NCBI GenBank assembly: GCA_046735115.1
Contig: JBKPSR010000084.1
Span: forward strand, 1 to 35,239
Direction of reading: 5' to 3'
DNA from: JACVRW01 sp046735115
Lineage (GTDB): Bacteria; Actinomycetota; Thermoleophilia; Solirubrobacterales; Thermoleophilaceae
DNA: 35,239 nucleotides
The notes beneath the pieces are model-generated. The model saw nothing but the letters and a program-made list of their open reading frames with translations. It was not told the origin of the DNA and made no database searches. Position 1 is the stretch's first letter. Each line of letters starts with the position of its first letter. This document shows, piece by piece, positions 20,929-29,283 of the stretch. The position numbers and the translations under genes are program-made.

Positions 20929-22271
20929 GCCAGCAGCCTCCTTGCCAGCTCGTTCACGTCTCCGGCGCCGATCGTCACCATCAGGTCGCCTTCGATCAGC
21001 TCGGGGCGCAGGTTCCGCTCGGCGTCGTCCAGGCCGGGCATCCACCAGACGGGGCGGCCGCCCGCGGCGTCCGCCGCCGCCTCCGCCACGAGGTAGCCGC
21101 TCACGCCGGGGAAGTCCTCGGGCCGCTCCCGCGCGCGATACACGTCGAGCACCACGACGAGGTCCGCGAGCGCGAGCGCACGGCCGAAGTCACGCGCGAG
21201 CATCTTCGTGCGCGAATAGAGGTGGGGCTGGAAGGCCGCGACCAGCCGCCGCGGCTCGAGTGTCCTCGCGGCCGCGAGGGTGGCGCGGACCTCGGTGGGG
21301 TGGTGGGCGTAGTCGTCATAGACGTCCGCGCCGCTCTCGGTCCGGCCGTGGAGCTCGAAGCGCCGCGCCGCGCCCCTGAACCCCGCGAGCGTCGGCGCCG
21401 CCTCCTCGACGGGCAACCCCGCCACCCGCAGCGCCGCAAGCGCCGCGAGCGCATTCAGGATGTTGTGCTCGCCCGGAACGGAAAGCTCGACCCCGACGCC
21501 CACCACCCGAAAGCTCGACTTTCCTGCGCCGAGGGTTACGTCGTGCGCACTCAGTGAGCCGCTTTCGATGCCGAATGTCACGGGCTCGCCTTCTCCGGGC
21601 AGGTCGACGTTCGGGCCGAGCACGCGGACTGCCGCTGGTGCCGCGAACTCGGCGAATGCCCGCTCCAGCTCCGACAGGGTCGCGTAGGTCGCGTGATGGT
21701 CGAGCTCGACGTTCGTCACGATTGCGACGTCGCGCCCGAGCTTCAGGAACGACCGGTCTGACTCGTCTGCCTCGATCACGGCCCACTCCCCCGCTCCCCA
21801 GGCGGCGTTGGTGCCGCCCGCCTGCAGCTCGCCGCCGATCAGGAAGGCCGGCTCGCGCCCGGTCTCAATCAGCGCCAGCGCCACCATCGACGCGGTGGTC
21901 GTCTTCCCGTGCGTGCCGCCCACTGCGATCGTCCGCTTCATCCGCGAGAGCTCCCCGAGCAGATCGCCGCGATGGAGGATCGTCGCGCCCGACGCGCGAG
22001 CCGCGGTCAGCTCTGGATTGTCGTCGGGGATCGCGGTGGACACCACGACTTCGGCGCCGTCGGGCAGGTTCGTCGCGTCATGGCCGATGACTGGGTCGAT
22101 GCCTGCTTCCCGCAGGCGCCGGCTGTACGACGACTCGGCCTGATCCGAGCCCGTCACGCGCGCGCCCAGCTCGCGGGCGACCATCGCCAGTCCGCTCATT
22201 CCAGCGCCGCCGATGCCCACGAAGTGAAGCGCCCTCCCGGCGAACGGCGCATTGAGATGGTCAGGCGGCAT
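20925..22271 (-). CDS. murC: UDP-N-acetylmuramate-L-alanine ligase
   Basis: This 448-residue cytosolic Mur ligase adds L-Ala to UDP-MurNAc with ATP. It has the N-terminal Rossmann G-I-G-G-A-G-M-S-G-L (19-28), the P-loop G-T-H-G-K-T-T-T (119-126), the E-A-D-E-S-D metal region, and the D-D-Y-A-H-H-P-T-E stretch typical of MurC. There is no fused Ddl domain. The ATG at 22271 has no Shine-Dalgarno site but has a promoter just upstream, so murC-murB-ftsQ can be transcribed independently of the upstream mur genes. Confidence 0.97.
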   Translation of the reverse strand: MPPDHLNAPFAGRALHFVGIGGAGMSGLAMVARELGARVTGSDQAESSYSRRLREAGIDPVIGHDATNLPDGAEVVVSTAIPDDNPELTAARASGATILHRGDLLGELSRMKRTIAVGGTHGKTTTASMVALALIETGREPAFLIGGELQAGGTNAAWGAGEWAVIEADESDRSFLKLGRDVAIVTNVELDHHATYATLSELERAFAEFAAPAAVRVLGPNVDLPGEGEPVTFGIESGSLSAHDVTLGAGKSSFRVVGVGVELSVPGEHNILNALAALAALRVAGLPVEEAAPTLAGFRGAARRFELHGRTESGADVYDDYAHHPTEVRATLAAARTLEPRRLVAAFQPHLYSRTKMLARDFGRALALADLVVVLDVYRARERPEDFPGVSGYLVAEAAADAAGGRPVWWMPGLDDAERNLRPELIEGDLMVTIGAGDVNELARRLLA

Positions 22272-22280
22272 CGCGCGCCC

Positions 22281-22310
22281 ACTCTAGGTGCATCTAGAAA
22301 GTGCTGACAT
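22281..22310 (-). promoter_or_regulatory. murC promoter (ATGTCA-18-TAGAGT), probably leaderless
   Basis: On the minus strand ATGTCA (22310-22305; four of six matches to TTGACA) and TAGAGT (22286-22281) are 18 nt apart. TAGAGT is identical to the ftsZ -10 and lies 9 nt before the murC ATG, so the mRNA should start on or within 3 nt of the ATG. Confidence 0.6.
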
Positions 22311-22334
22311 ACGACCAAGGTCGGAGCCACCGGG

Positions 22335-22354
22335 GGCCCGACAGCGGCCGGGCC
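22335..22354 (-). other. GC-rich hairpin after murG
   Basis: GGCCCG and CGGGCC form a perfect 6-bp stem with an 8-nt loop, 7 nt after the murG stop. It is not followed by a U-run, so it is not a classic intrinsic terminator. With the murC promoter it fills the 90-bp murG-murC gap. Confidence 0.3.
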
Positions 22355-22361
22355 TGGTCCC

Positions 22362-23447
22362 TCAGTGCCCGTCGTTCTCGCCGACGAGCGCCAGCAGCTC
22401 CCGCGCCACGGCCTGCGCCGCGTCCGGCTTCGCCACCGCCTGGGCGGCATTCGCCATCTCCGCCATCCGCTGCGGCGCCGCCAGCAGTCCTCCCACCTCG
22501 CGGGCCAGGCGCGGGCCGTCGAGCTCGGCGTCGGGGATCACCACCGCGGCGCCAGCCTGCTCCATGAAGCGCGCGTTAGCCGCCTGGTGGTTGCCGGTCG
22601 CATATGGAAAGGGCACGAGGACCGACGGCAGCCCCGCGGCCGCGAGCTCGAAGACGGAGCCGCCGGCGCGCGCCGCGGCGAGGTCGGCCGCGGCGAGCGC
22701 GTCCGCGAACGGCTCGATGTACGCGAACAGCCGGTAGTGGGCGGGCGAGCCGAGCTCGACGAGGCGAGCCAGCAGCGCCTCGTAGTCGCGACGGCCCGCC
22801 GCGTGCAGTACGGCACACGGGGGCGCCTCTCCGAACGCCTCGACCGCCGCCTCGTTCAGCCGCCGCGCCCCCAGCGAGCCGCCGAACACGAGCAGGCACG
22901 GTCCCTCGGCCGGGATCCCGAGCCGTTCGCGCGCGGCGGCCGGGTCGGCGCTCTCCGTGCCCGCCGGGACGGGACGGCCGGTCACGAGCCACTTCGACCC
23001 CGTGCGCCCGGGAATCGGAAAGGCGAGGCACACCCTCGCCGCAAACGGGGCCAGCAGCCGGTTCGACATGCCGAGATGGCTGTCCGCCTCGGTGAGCACG
23101 AGCGGGAGTCCGAGCGTGCGCGCGGCCAGCCCCACGGGGCCGGCCACGTAACCGCCTCCGCCTAGCACGGCATCCGCGCCGATCCGCCGCAGAATCCCCC
23201 GCGCGTTCGCGCTGGCGCGGACCGCGAGCAGCGCGGCCCCGGCCGCCTGGACGGGGTCGTGCCTGTTCATGCCCTTCACGCGTAGCGGGTGGAACGGGTA
23301 GCCCGCGGCCGGCACGAGCTCCGCCTCCGCACGCTCGCCTCCGATGAACTCGGCCCGCGCACCCCGTGAGCGAAGGGCGTCAGCTACGGCGAGCGCCGGC
23401 ACGACGTGTCCCGCTGTCCCTCCGGCGGCGATCACGATCGTTGGCAC
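22362..23447 (-). CDS. murG: Undecaprenyl-PP-MurNAc-pentapeptide GlcNAc transferase
   Basis: This 361-residue membrane-associated GT28 enzyme converts lipid I to lipid II. The N-terminal glycine loop reads G-G-T-A-G-H-V-V-P-A (9-18), with Ala in place of the usual second Gly of GGTGGH. The second glycine loop is G-G-S-L-G-A-R-R-L-N, and the donor site has R-A-G-G-S-V-F-E-L and a G-N-H-Q-A-A-N-A segment. The GTG at 23447 is chosen because GGAGG lies 5 nt upstream; this start gives the usual N-terminus and overlaps the ftsW tail by 68 bp. A longer frame to 23498 is not needed. Confidence 0.96.
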   Translation of the reverse strand: MPTIVIAAGGTAGHVVPALAVADALRSRGARAEFIGGERAEAELVPAAGYPFHPLRVKGMNRHDPVQAAGAALLAVRASANARGILRRIGADAVLGGGGYVAGPVGLAARTLGLPLVLTEADSHLGMSNRLLAPFAARVCLAFPIPGRTGSKWLVTGRPVPAGTESADPAAARERLGIPAEGPCLLVFGGSLGARRLNEAAVEAFGEAPPCAVLHAAGRRDYEALLARLVELGSPAHYRLFAYIEPFADALAAADLAAARAGGSVFELAAAGLPSVLVPFPYATGNHQAANARFMEQAGAAVVIPDAELDGPRLAREVGGLLAAPQRMAEMANAAQAVAKPDAAQAVARELLALVGENDGH

Positions 23448-24597
23448 TTCCACCTCCGTCGATGGCGCGGAGCTCAGGCCGCTCGGCGCGCTGTGCACGG
23501 CCGCCCGTGGCCGCGACGTTGAGCAGCAGCCCCATGGCCCCCATCAGCACGACCAGGTTGCTCGCCCCGTACGAGATGAAGGGCAGCGGCACGCCCGTGA
23601 GCGGCATGAGGCCGAGCACCGCGAAGAAGTTGAGCGTTGCCTGGCAGAGGATCAGCGAAGTGATGCCCGCGGCGAGCAGCTTCGAGTACCGGTCCCGAGC
23701 CAGCTTCGCCACGCGCAGGCCGGCGTAACCGATCATGCCGTAGAGGCCGAGCAATCCGACTATCCCGAACAGCCCGAGCTCCTCGCCGATCACCGCGAGG
23801 ATCATGTCGGTGTGGGCCTCCGGCAGGTAGAAGATCTTCTGCACGGACTCCCCGAGCCCGACGCCGAAGATGCCGCCGTGGCCGATCGCCGTGAGCGCCT
23901 GCACAGCCTGGAAGCCCGAGTCGCCCGCGTCCGCGAACGGGTCGAGGAACGAGAACAACCGCTCGCGCCGGTAGGGCTCGACGATCGCCAGCACGGTGGC
24001 GAGGAACAGCAGCGTCCCGCCGATCAACGCGAGATTGCGAAGCGGGGTGCCGGCAGCGACCAGCACGGCGCCGATCGCGAAGCAGATCACCATCGTGGTG
24101 CCCATGTCGGGCTGCTTCATGACGAGCGCGCAGGCGGCGCCTACCACGAGCAGCAGCGGCTTCGTCATGGTGGCCAGCGTCCGGACGGAGTCCGGGCGCG
24201 CCGCCAGCAGCTGCGCGGCGTAGAGCACCAGCGACACCTTCAGCAGCTCGGACGGCTGGAACTGGAGCATGCCGGCGCCGAGCCAGCGTGTGGCGCCGTT
24301 CACCGTGACCCCGACGCCCGGGAGCATGACCGCCGCCGTGAGCACGAATGAAGTGACCAGCAGCATCGGCGTGAGCGCCCGGATCACCCTCAGCCCGTGC
24401 CGCGAGGCGAGGTGCAGCACCACCAGCCCCGCCATGCCGAAGAGCACGTAGCGCTTCAGGTAGTAGGACGGATCGCCCGGCCCCGAGAAGAGCGACTCCG
24501 CCGAGCTCGCCGAGTACACCATCACCGCGCCCCCGGCGAGCAGGCACAGCGTCGCCGTGTAGAGGATCGAGTACTCGACCGGGCGCTTCCGGGGCAT
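23380..24597 (-). CDS. ftsW: FtsW/RodA/SpoVE-type lipid II polymerase
   Basis: This 405-residue protein is a SEDS-family peptidoglycan glycosyltransferase with about nine or ten membrane helices. Signatures are N-G-A-T-R-W-L-G, Q-P-S-E-L-L-K, K-Q-P-D-M-G-T-T, and P-F-I-S-Y-G-A-S-N-L near the C-terminus. Its position between murD and murG identifies it as FtsW rather than RodA. The last ~40 residues are a very charged cytoplasmic tail (R-D-R-R-R-R-D-S) whose codons overlap the murG start. It should work with the transpeptidase FtsI. Confidence 0.95.
   Translation of the reverse strand: MPRKRPVEYSILYTATLCLLAGGAVMVYSASSAESLFSGPGDPSYYLKRYVLFGMAGLVVLHLASRHGLRVIRALTPMLLVTSFVLTAAVMLPGVGVTVNGATRWLGAGMLQFQPSELLKVSLVLYAAQLLAARPDSVRTLATMTKPLLLVVGAACALVMKQPDMGTTMVICFAIGAVLVAAGTPLRNLALIGGTLLFLATVLAIVEPYRRERLFSFLDPFADAGDSGFQAVQALTAIGHGGIFGVGLGESVQKIFYLPEAHTDMILAVIGEELGLFGIVGLLGLYGMIGYAGLRVAKLARDRYSKLLAAGITSLILCQATLNFFAVLGLMPLTGVPLPFISYGASNLVVLMGAMGLLLNVAATGGRAQRAERPELRAIDGGGSANDRDRRRRDSGTRRAGARRS
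23453..23457 (-). promoter_or_regulatory. Shine-Dalgarno of murG inside ftsW
   Basis: GGAGG on the minus strand, 5 nt before the GTG at 23447. It decides the murG start and lies in the ftsW coding region. Confidence 0.7.
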
Positions 24598-24627
24598 CCA
24601 GACGGTTTTCTACGGCAGGGCCCGGAT

Positions 24628-25860
24628 TCATCCCCGCGGGATCAGCGATCTGAAGACGGCGCCGCGCTCCTCGTAGTCGCGGAACTGGTCGAAGCTGGCG
24701 CACGCGGGCGAGAGCAGCACCACCTCGCCGGGCCGAGCGGCCGCGGACGCGTCGCGAACGGCCGTGGCGAGGTCGCCCGAGCGCCGCAGCGGAACGGTGC
24801 CCGCGAGATCCGCCCCGAGCCGATCGGCCGCCTCACCGATCAGGTACGCCGCGACGGCGTGAGCGGCGAGCGCGTCGCGCAGGCCCTCGAAGCCGCCACC
24901 CTTGAGGCTGCCGCCGAGGATGGCGTGGACGCCGCCGTCGAACGCCTCGATCCCGCGCACCGCGGAGGACACGTTTGTGGCCTTCGAGTCGTTCACGTAG
25001 AGCACGCCGTTCACAGAGCCCACCTCCTCGAGCCGGTGCGGGACGCCCGCGAAGCTGCGCAGCGCACCCGCCACCGCCTCCTCGGCGACGCCGGACGCGG
25101 TCGCCGCAGCGGCCGCGCCCATCGCGTTCTCGAGGTTGTGCCTGCCCCGGAGGCGGATCTCGGCTGCGGGCAGCGGAAGCGCGCCGAACTCCACCCGCCG
25201 TCCGGCCCCCGGGACCTCGACTCCGGGCGGCACGACCGCCACCTGCTCGGGTGTCTGGTTGCAGAACAGCCTTAGCTTCGCCTCGCGGTACGCCTCGAAG
25301 CTGCCGTGGCGGTCGAGGTGGTCCTCCGTGATGTTGAGAAGCAGGGCCGTGTCGGGCGCGAGCGCCTCGGAGTCCTCGGCCTGGAAGCTCGACACCTCGC
25401 AGACGATCGTCGCCTCGAGGTCGACCTGGCCGACGAGCGACGACAGCGGCGTGCCCACGTTCCCCGCGAGTGCCACGGGCAGACCCGCCTCGCGCCAGAT
25501 CGCGCCGAGGAGCTCCGTGGTGGTGGTCTTGCCGTTGGTGCCGGTCACCGCGACGAAGCGGTTCGGCAGCAGCCGCCAGGCGAGCTCGAGCTCGCCCAGC
25601 ACCGGTAGGCCGCGCTCGCGCGCCGCGGCGATCACCGGCGCCTCGTTCGGCACGCCAGGGCTCTTCACGACCAACCGGGTCCGGCCGAGCAGCTCCACGC
25701 CGTCCACCCCCAGGTGCGCGTCGATGTCGGCCGGCACGTCGGGGCGCCCGGAGTCGACCGCGATCACCTCGCCGTGCTGGCGCAGCATCCGCGCCGCCGC
25801 CGTGCCCGAACGCGCGAGCCCGACCACGAGGTAGGGCCCGTCGGGGAGCGGCGGCCTCAC
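24628..25860 (-). CDS. murD: UDP-MurNAc-L-alanine-D-glutamate ligase
   Basis: This 410-residue Mur ligase adds D-Glu to UDP-MurNAc-L-Ala. It begins with a short Rossmann domain (L-V-V-G-L-A-R-S-G, 11-19), then the P-loop G-T-N-G-K-T-T-T (107-114), the D-H-L-D-R-H-G metal/lysine region, and the C-terminal N-D-S-K-A-T-N motif of MurD. It is about 30-40 residues shorter than typical MurD, mostly in the N-terminal domain. The GTG at 25860 overlaps the mraY stop as GTGA; the longer frame upstream is a shadow of mraY. Confidence 0.96.
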   Translation of the reverse strand: MRPPLPDGPYLVVGLARSGTAAARMLRQHGEVIAVDSGRPDVPADIDAHLGVDGVELLGRTRLVVKSPGVPNEAPVIAAARERGLPVLGELELAWRLLPNRFVAVTGTNGKTTTTELLGAIWREAGLPVALAGNVGTPLSSLVGQVDLEATIVCEVSSFQAEDSEALAPDTALLLNITEDHLDRHGSFEAYREAKLRLFCNQTPEQVAVVPPGVEVPGAGRRVEFGALPLPAAEIRLRGRHNLENAMGAAAAATASGVAEEAVAGALRSFAGVPHRLEEVGSVNGVLYVNDSKATNVSSAVRGIEAFDGGVHAILGGSLKGGGFEGLRDALAAHAVAAYLIGEAADRLGADLAGTVPLRRSGDLATAVRDASAAARPGEVVLLSPACASFDQFRDYEERGAVFRSLIPRG

Positions 25861-26831
25861 GACGGGATGGAGGCCTGGTAGAGCGTGAACCCGATCGCCG
25901 CACAGATGGCCGCGATGATCCAGAAGCGCAGGATGATCTTGGTCTCCGACCAGCCCGCCAGCTCGAAGTGGTGGTGGATCGGCGCCATCAGGAACACGCG
26001 TCTGCGGAAGCGCTGGAACGCGAACACCTGGATGCCGACCGAGAGCGCCTCGATCACGAAGATGCCGCCGATCACGATCAGGAGGACCTCGGTCCTCGTC
26101 ACCACCGCGAGCGCCGCGATCGCGCCACCCAGGCCGAGCGAGCCGGTGTCGCCCATGAACACGGAGGCGGGGAACGAGTTGAACCACAGGAAGCCGACGC
26201 ACGCGCCAACCAGGCACGCGCTGAGCAGCGACAGGTCCTGCTGGCCGTGCGTGATGAACGTCATCACGGTGTACGTGAGCAGGACGATCGCGGCGCAGCC
26301 GGCCGCGAGCCCGTCGAGGCCGTCGGTCAGGTTCACGCCGTTCGTGGCGCCGGCCAGGACGAGAAAGATCAGCACCGGGTAGGCCACGCCGAGCTCCACG
26401 TGCGAGTCGATCACCCGCAGGTCGAGCTCGCCGTTCAGCCCGACCACCTTGGTCACGAACACCCACAGCGCGATCGCCGTAACCGCCTGCACCGCGAGCT
26501 TCGTCCTGCCCGAGACGCCCAGCGAGCGGCGGCGGCGCAGCTTGATCACGTCGTCGGCGAACCCGAGCGCCGCCATCGCGAGTGCCGTGGCGAGCACGGC
26601 CAGGCTCGCGGTCCGGTACTCGGACAGGATCAGGAACGGCACCGCGATCGCGATGAAGATCGCGAGGCCGCCCATGGTGGGCGTGCCGGCCTTGCCGTGG
26701 TGACCAACCGGCCCCTCCTCGCGGATCTGCTGGCCGAACTCCTTGAGACGCAGGTAGTCGATGAAGCGCGGCCCGAGGAACATGCAGATCAAGAGCGAGG
26801 CCGACCCGCCCATGACGATCTCGCCGAGCAT
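25857..26831 (-). CDS. mraY: Phospho-MurNAc-pentapeptide transferase
   Basis: This 324-residue ten-helix membrane enzyme transfers phospho-MurNAc-pentapeptide to undecaprenyl phosphate, making lipid I. Signatures: T-P-T-M-G-G, F-A-D-D-V-I-K (Mg/prenyl-phosphate aspartates), N-L-T-D-G-L-D-G-L-A, F-M-G-D-T-G-S-L (catalytic Asp) and M-A-P-I-H-H-H-F-E (the HHH loop). The ATG shares one base with the murE stop (TGATG), so mraY follows murE directly with no murF between them. Confidence 0.97.
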   Translation of the reverse strand: MLGEIVMGGSASLLICMFLGPRFIDYLRLKEFGQQIREEGPVGHHGKAGTPTMGGLAIFIAIAVPFLILSEYRTASLAVLATALAMAALGFADDVIKLRRRRSLGVSGRTKLAVQAVTAIALWVFVTKVVGLNGELDLRVIDSHVELGVAYPVLIFLVLAGATNGVNLTDGLDGLAAGCAAIVLLTYTVMTFITHGQQDLSLLSACLVGACVGFLWFNSFPASVFMGDTGSLGLGGAIAALAVVTRTEVLLIVIGGIFVIEALSVGIQVFAFQRFRRRVFLMAPIHHHFELAGWSETKIILRFWIIAAICAAIGFTLYQASIPS

Positions 26832-28237
26832 CAGGTGGCCACCCGCGAGCGGAGCGCCTCGCGTGCGACGGCCCGGTCGTCGAACGGCTCCTTCCGGCCG
26901 TGCTCGAACTCCTGGCCCTGCTCGTGTCCCTTGCCCGCGATCACTACGACGTCGCCGGGCTCGGCGCCCGCGATCGCTCGGGCGATGGCGCGGCGGCGGT
27001 CGGCGTCCCGCTCGGCGCCCGGCCCCGCGCCCTCCATCACCTGGTCGATGATCGCCTCGGGCGGCTCGCTGCGCGGGTTGTCGGACGTCACCAGCACGCG
27101 GTCCGCCAGCTCGCGCGCCGCCCGGCCCATCAACGGCCGCTTCCCATGGTCGCGGTCGCCGCCGGCGCCGAACACCACGTGGAGCCGCCCGCGCGTGAGC
27201 TCGCGCGCGGTGCGCAGCACGTTCTCCAGCGAGTCCGGCGTGTGCGCGTAGTCCACGAGCACGCCGAAGTCCTGCCCCACGTCGACCGGCTCGAAGCGCC
27301 CCGGTACGCGCTGGAAGCCGCTCAGGGAGATCTCCTTGATGCCCAGCGAGCGCACCGCGGCGATGGCGCCCACCACGTTCAGGACGTTGAAGAGGCCGGG
27401 CAGCGGGGACTCGACCTCGATCGCGCCGTCCGGTGTGTCGAGCGTGAAGCTCGAGCCGGCGAAGTCGAACTCGATGTCGCGCGCGCGGTAGTCGGCGTCG
27501 TGGTCGATACCGAAGGTGACCGGGTCGATCTCGGCCGCGATCCGGCGCCCGTGCTCGTCGTCCACGTTCACTACCGAGACGGAGCCGGGCTCCTCGAACA
27601 GCCGCCGCTTGGCGGCGAAGTACGCGTCCATCGTCTCGTGGAAGTCGAGGTGGTCCTGGGTCAGGTTGGTGAAGATGCGGCAGGCGAAGCTGATCCCGGA
27701 GACGCGGCCCAGCTCGAGCGCGTGCGAGGAGACCTCCATCGCTACCGCGCGGTCGCCCGCGTCGAGCATCCGCTTGAAGGTCGCCTGGAGGTCGATCGCC
27801 TCGGGGGTGGTGCGCTCCACCTCCTCCTCCACCCCGCCCACGACCCGCTTCACCGTCCCGAGCAGGCCCGTCTGGCGCCCGGCGGCCTCCAGCAGATGGC
27901 GCACCAGGAAGGCGGTCGTGGTCTTGCCGTTGGTGCCGGTTATGCCGACCACGTCGAGCTTGGCTGTCGGATCGCCGTAGAAGCGGGCCGCCGCTGGGCC
28001 CATCGCGGCGCGCACGTCGTCGACCACCACCTCCGTCACGCCCAGGTCGAGCTTCCGCTGCGTCACGAGCGCGGCCGCGCCCCGCTCGACCGCATCCGGA
28101 GCGAAGTCATGGCCGTCGCTCGTGAACCCGGGCACGCAAAAAAACAGCGCCCCCGGGGTGACGCTGTTGCTGGAGTAGGCGAGCGCCGAGATCTCGACGT
28201 CCGGCGCCCCGTGCCCCATCAGGTCGCGCAGGGTCAT
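26831..28237 (-). CDS. murE: UDP-MurNAc-tripeptide synthetase (meso-diaminopimelate type)
   Basis: This 468-residue Mur ligase adds the third stem-peptide residue. Motifs: the uridine-binding Y-S-S-N-S-V-T-P-G-A-L-F-F region, P-loop G-T-N-G-K-T-T-T (101-108), the K-R-R-L-F lysine region (about 200), and D-N-P-R at 386-389. DNPR is the pattern of meso-DAP-adding enzymes, so the wall is predicted to contain meso-DAP; Lys-adding enzymes differ here. The length fits MurE alone, without a fused MurF. The gene diverges from the GAF/pseudo-GGDEF gene across 86 bp; TAACCT lies 10 nt before the ATG. Confidence 0.97.
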   Translation of the reverse strand: MTLRDLMGHGAPDVEISALAYSSNSVTPGALFFCVPGFTSDGHDFAPDAVERGAAALVTQRKLDLGVTEVVVDDVRAAMGPAAARFYGDPTAKLDVVGITGTNGKTTTAFLVRHLLEAAGRQTGLLGTVKRVVGGVEEEVERTTPEAIDLQATFKRMLDAGDRAVAMEVSSHALELGRVSGISFACRIFTNLTQDHLDFHETMDAYFAAKRRLFEEPGSVSVVNVDDEHGRRIAAEIDPVTFGIDHDADYRARDIEFDFAGSSFTLDTPDGAIEVESPLPGLFNVLNVVGAIAAVRSLGIKEISLSGFQRVPGRFEPVDVGQDFGVLVDYAHTPDSLENVLRTARELTRGRLHVVFGAGGDRDHGKRPLMGRAARELADRVLVTSDNPRSEPPEAIIDQVMEGAGPGAERDADRRRAIARAIAGAEPGDVVVIAGKGHEQGQEFEHGRKEPFDDRAVAREALRSRVAT

Positions 28238-28323
28238 GGGTTCCGGCAGGTTAGTGGCCGCTCCGGGCGGCCCGTCGGCCCTTCAGCCCTCAGACTTTTG
28301 TCCAGGAGGCCGATACTCACTCC

Positions 28324-29283
28324 GTGGGCGGCACCGTCCTGAGCGCGCTCGCTCGCCTCGCTGAAAGGCGGTTCACAAGCTTCTCCGAGGCAGCCGACAC
28401 GGTTCTCGACCTGCTCGAGGCCGAGCTCCCGCCTGGGTCGATTCTGCTCGGGCGGGTGGATTGGGACGAGGGCGAGCTGCGCCTGATCGATGTGCGCGGC
28501 GCGGCGGCGTCCTCCCTCGGGGCCGGCTCCACGGTCCCGCTGGCGCCCGGCGCGAGCGGCGGGAGCCGCGACTTTCTCGATCACCAGGCGCTCCAGATGC
28601 TGTCCGTACGCTCGTACCTCGCCCTGCCGCTCGACTCGAGCTCGGGCGCGGGCGCGCTCACGCTCTGCGCGCTCGCCTCGGGCACGGATGTATTCAGTCA
28701 GGACCATCTCGACGTGCTGTCGATCGCCGGCCGTCTCCTCACATACGAGTGGGAGAGCGTGAAGTGGCGTGCCGACCTGCGCCGCCTCGGCGAGCGCCTC
28801 CGTGACCCGGCGCGAACGGACCAGCTCACCGGGCTTCTCAACCGGGTCGCGTTCGTGGAGGCGGTCGAGCGCGAATGGCGGCTTGCCGAGCGCGGGACGC
28901 TCGAGACCTACGTGCTCGCCTTCCGAGTCTCGAACCTGGGCGCGGTGGCCGCTCGGTACGGGTCCGCAGTCGCCGAGCTGATGATGAAGGACGCCGCTGA
29001 CGTGATGCAGACGGCCATCCGCCGCACCGACCACGCCGGCCGGATCGGCGAGGACGGGTTCGGCGCCGTGCTCGTGGGCTGCAAGGGGCTGGAGGGCGCG
29101 GCAGCGTTCATCGGCCGGTACGGCCAGGCGCTGACCAGGGTCACGCAGGAGCGGCCGGCGAGGCTCGAGCTGTCGTACGCGATCTGCTCGCTCGGCGACG
29201 CGCCGTCGCCGGAGGCCGCGCTCACACGCATCGAGACGGAGGCGAGGAGCGGCGCCGCCGAGCTCGCCGGGGAAGCAGCGTGA
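28324..29283 (+). CDS. GAF domain plus degenerate GGDEF domain protein
   Basis: This 319-residue protein has a GAF-like domain (about 10-140) and a GGDEF fold (about 160-310) that keeps the entry motif D-Q-L-T-G-L-L-N-R (166-174). The active-site motif is G-E-D-G-F (242-246) instead of GGDEF, and the metal-binding D-x-D-x-F-K stretch is replaced by F-R-V-S-N-L-G. It should therefore be catalytically dead and act as a nucleotide or protein-binding module. There is no membrane helix. The GTG start has AGGAGG 15 nt upstream, an unusually long spacing. The gene overlaps the coiled-coil gene as GTGA, so the two products are probably made together. It diverges from murE. Confidence 0.85.
   Translation: MGGTVLSALARLAERRFTSFSEAADTVLDLLEAELPPGSILLGRVDWDEGELRLIDVRGAAASSLGAGSTVPLAPGASGGSRDFLDHQALQMLSVRSYLALPLDSSSGAGALTLCALASGTDVFSQDHLDVLSIAGRLLTYEWESVKWRADLRRLGERLRDPARTDQLTGLLNRVAFVEAVEREWRLAERGTLETYVLAFRVSNLGAVAARYGSAVAELMMKDAADVMQTAIRRTDHAGRIGEDGFGAVLVGCKGLEGAAAFIGRYGQALTRVTQERPARLELSYAICSLGDAPSPEAALTRIETEARSGAAELAGEAA

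Noticed and set aside
26831..28237. MurE as a MurE-MurF fusion that would explain the missing murF
   Set aside because: The protein has 468 residues, one P-loop and one DNPR motif, which is MurE alone.
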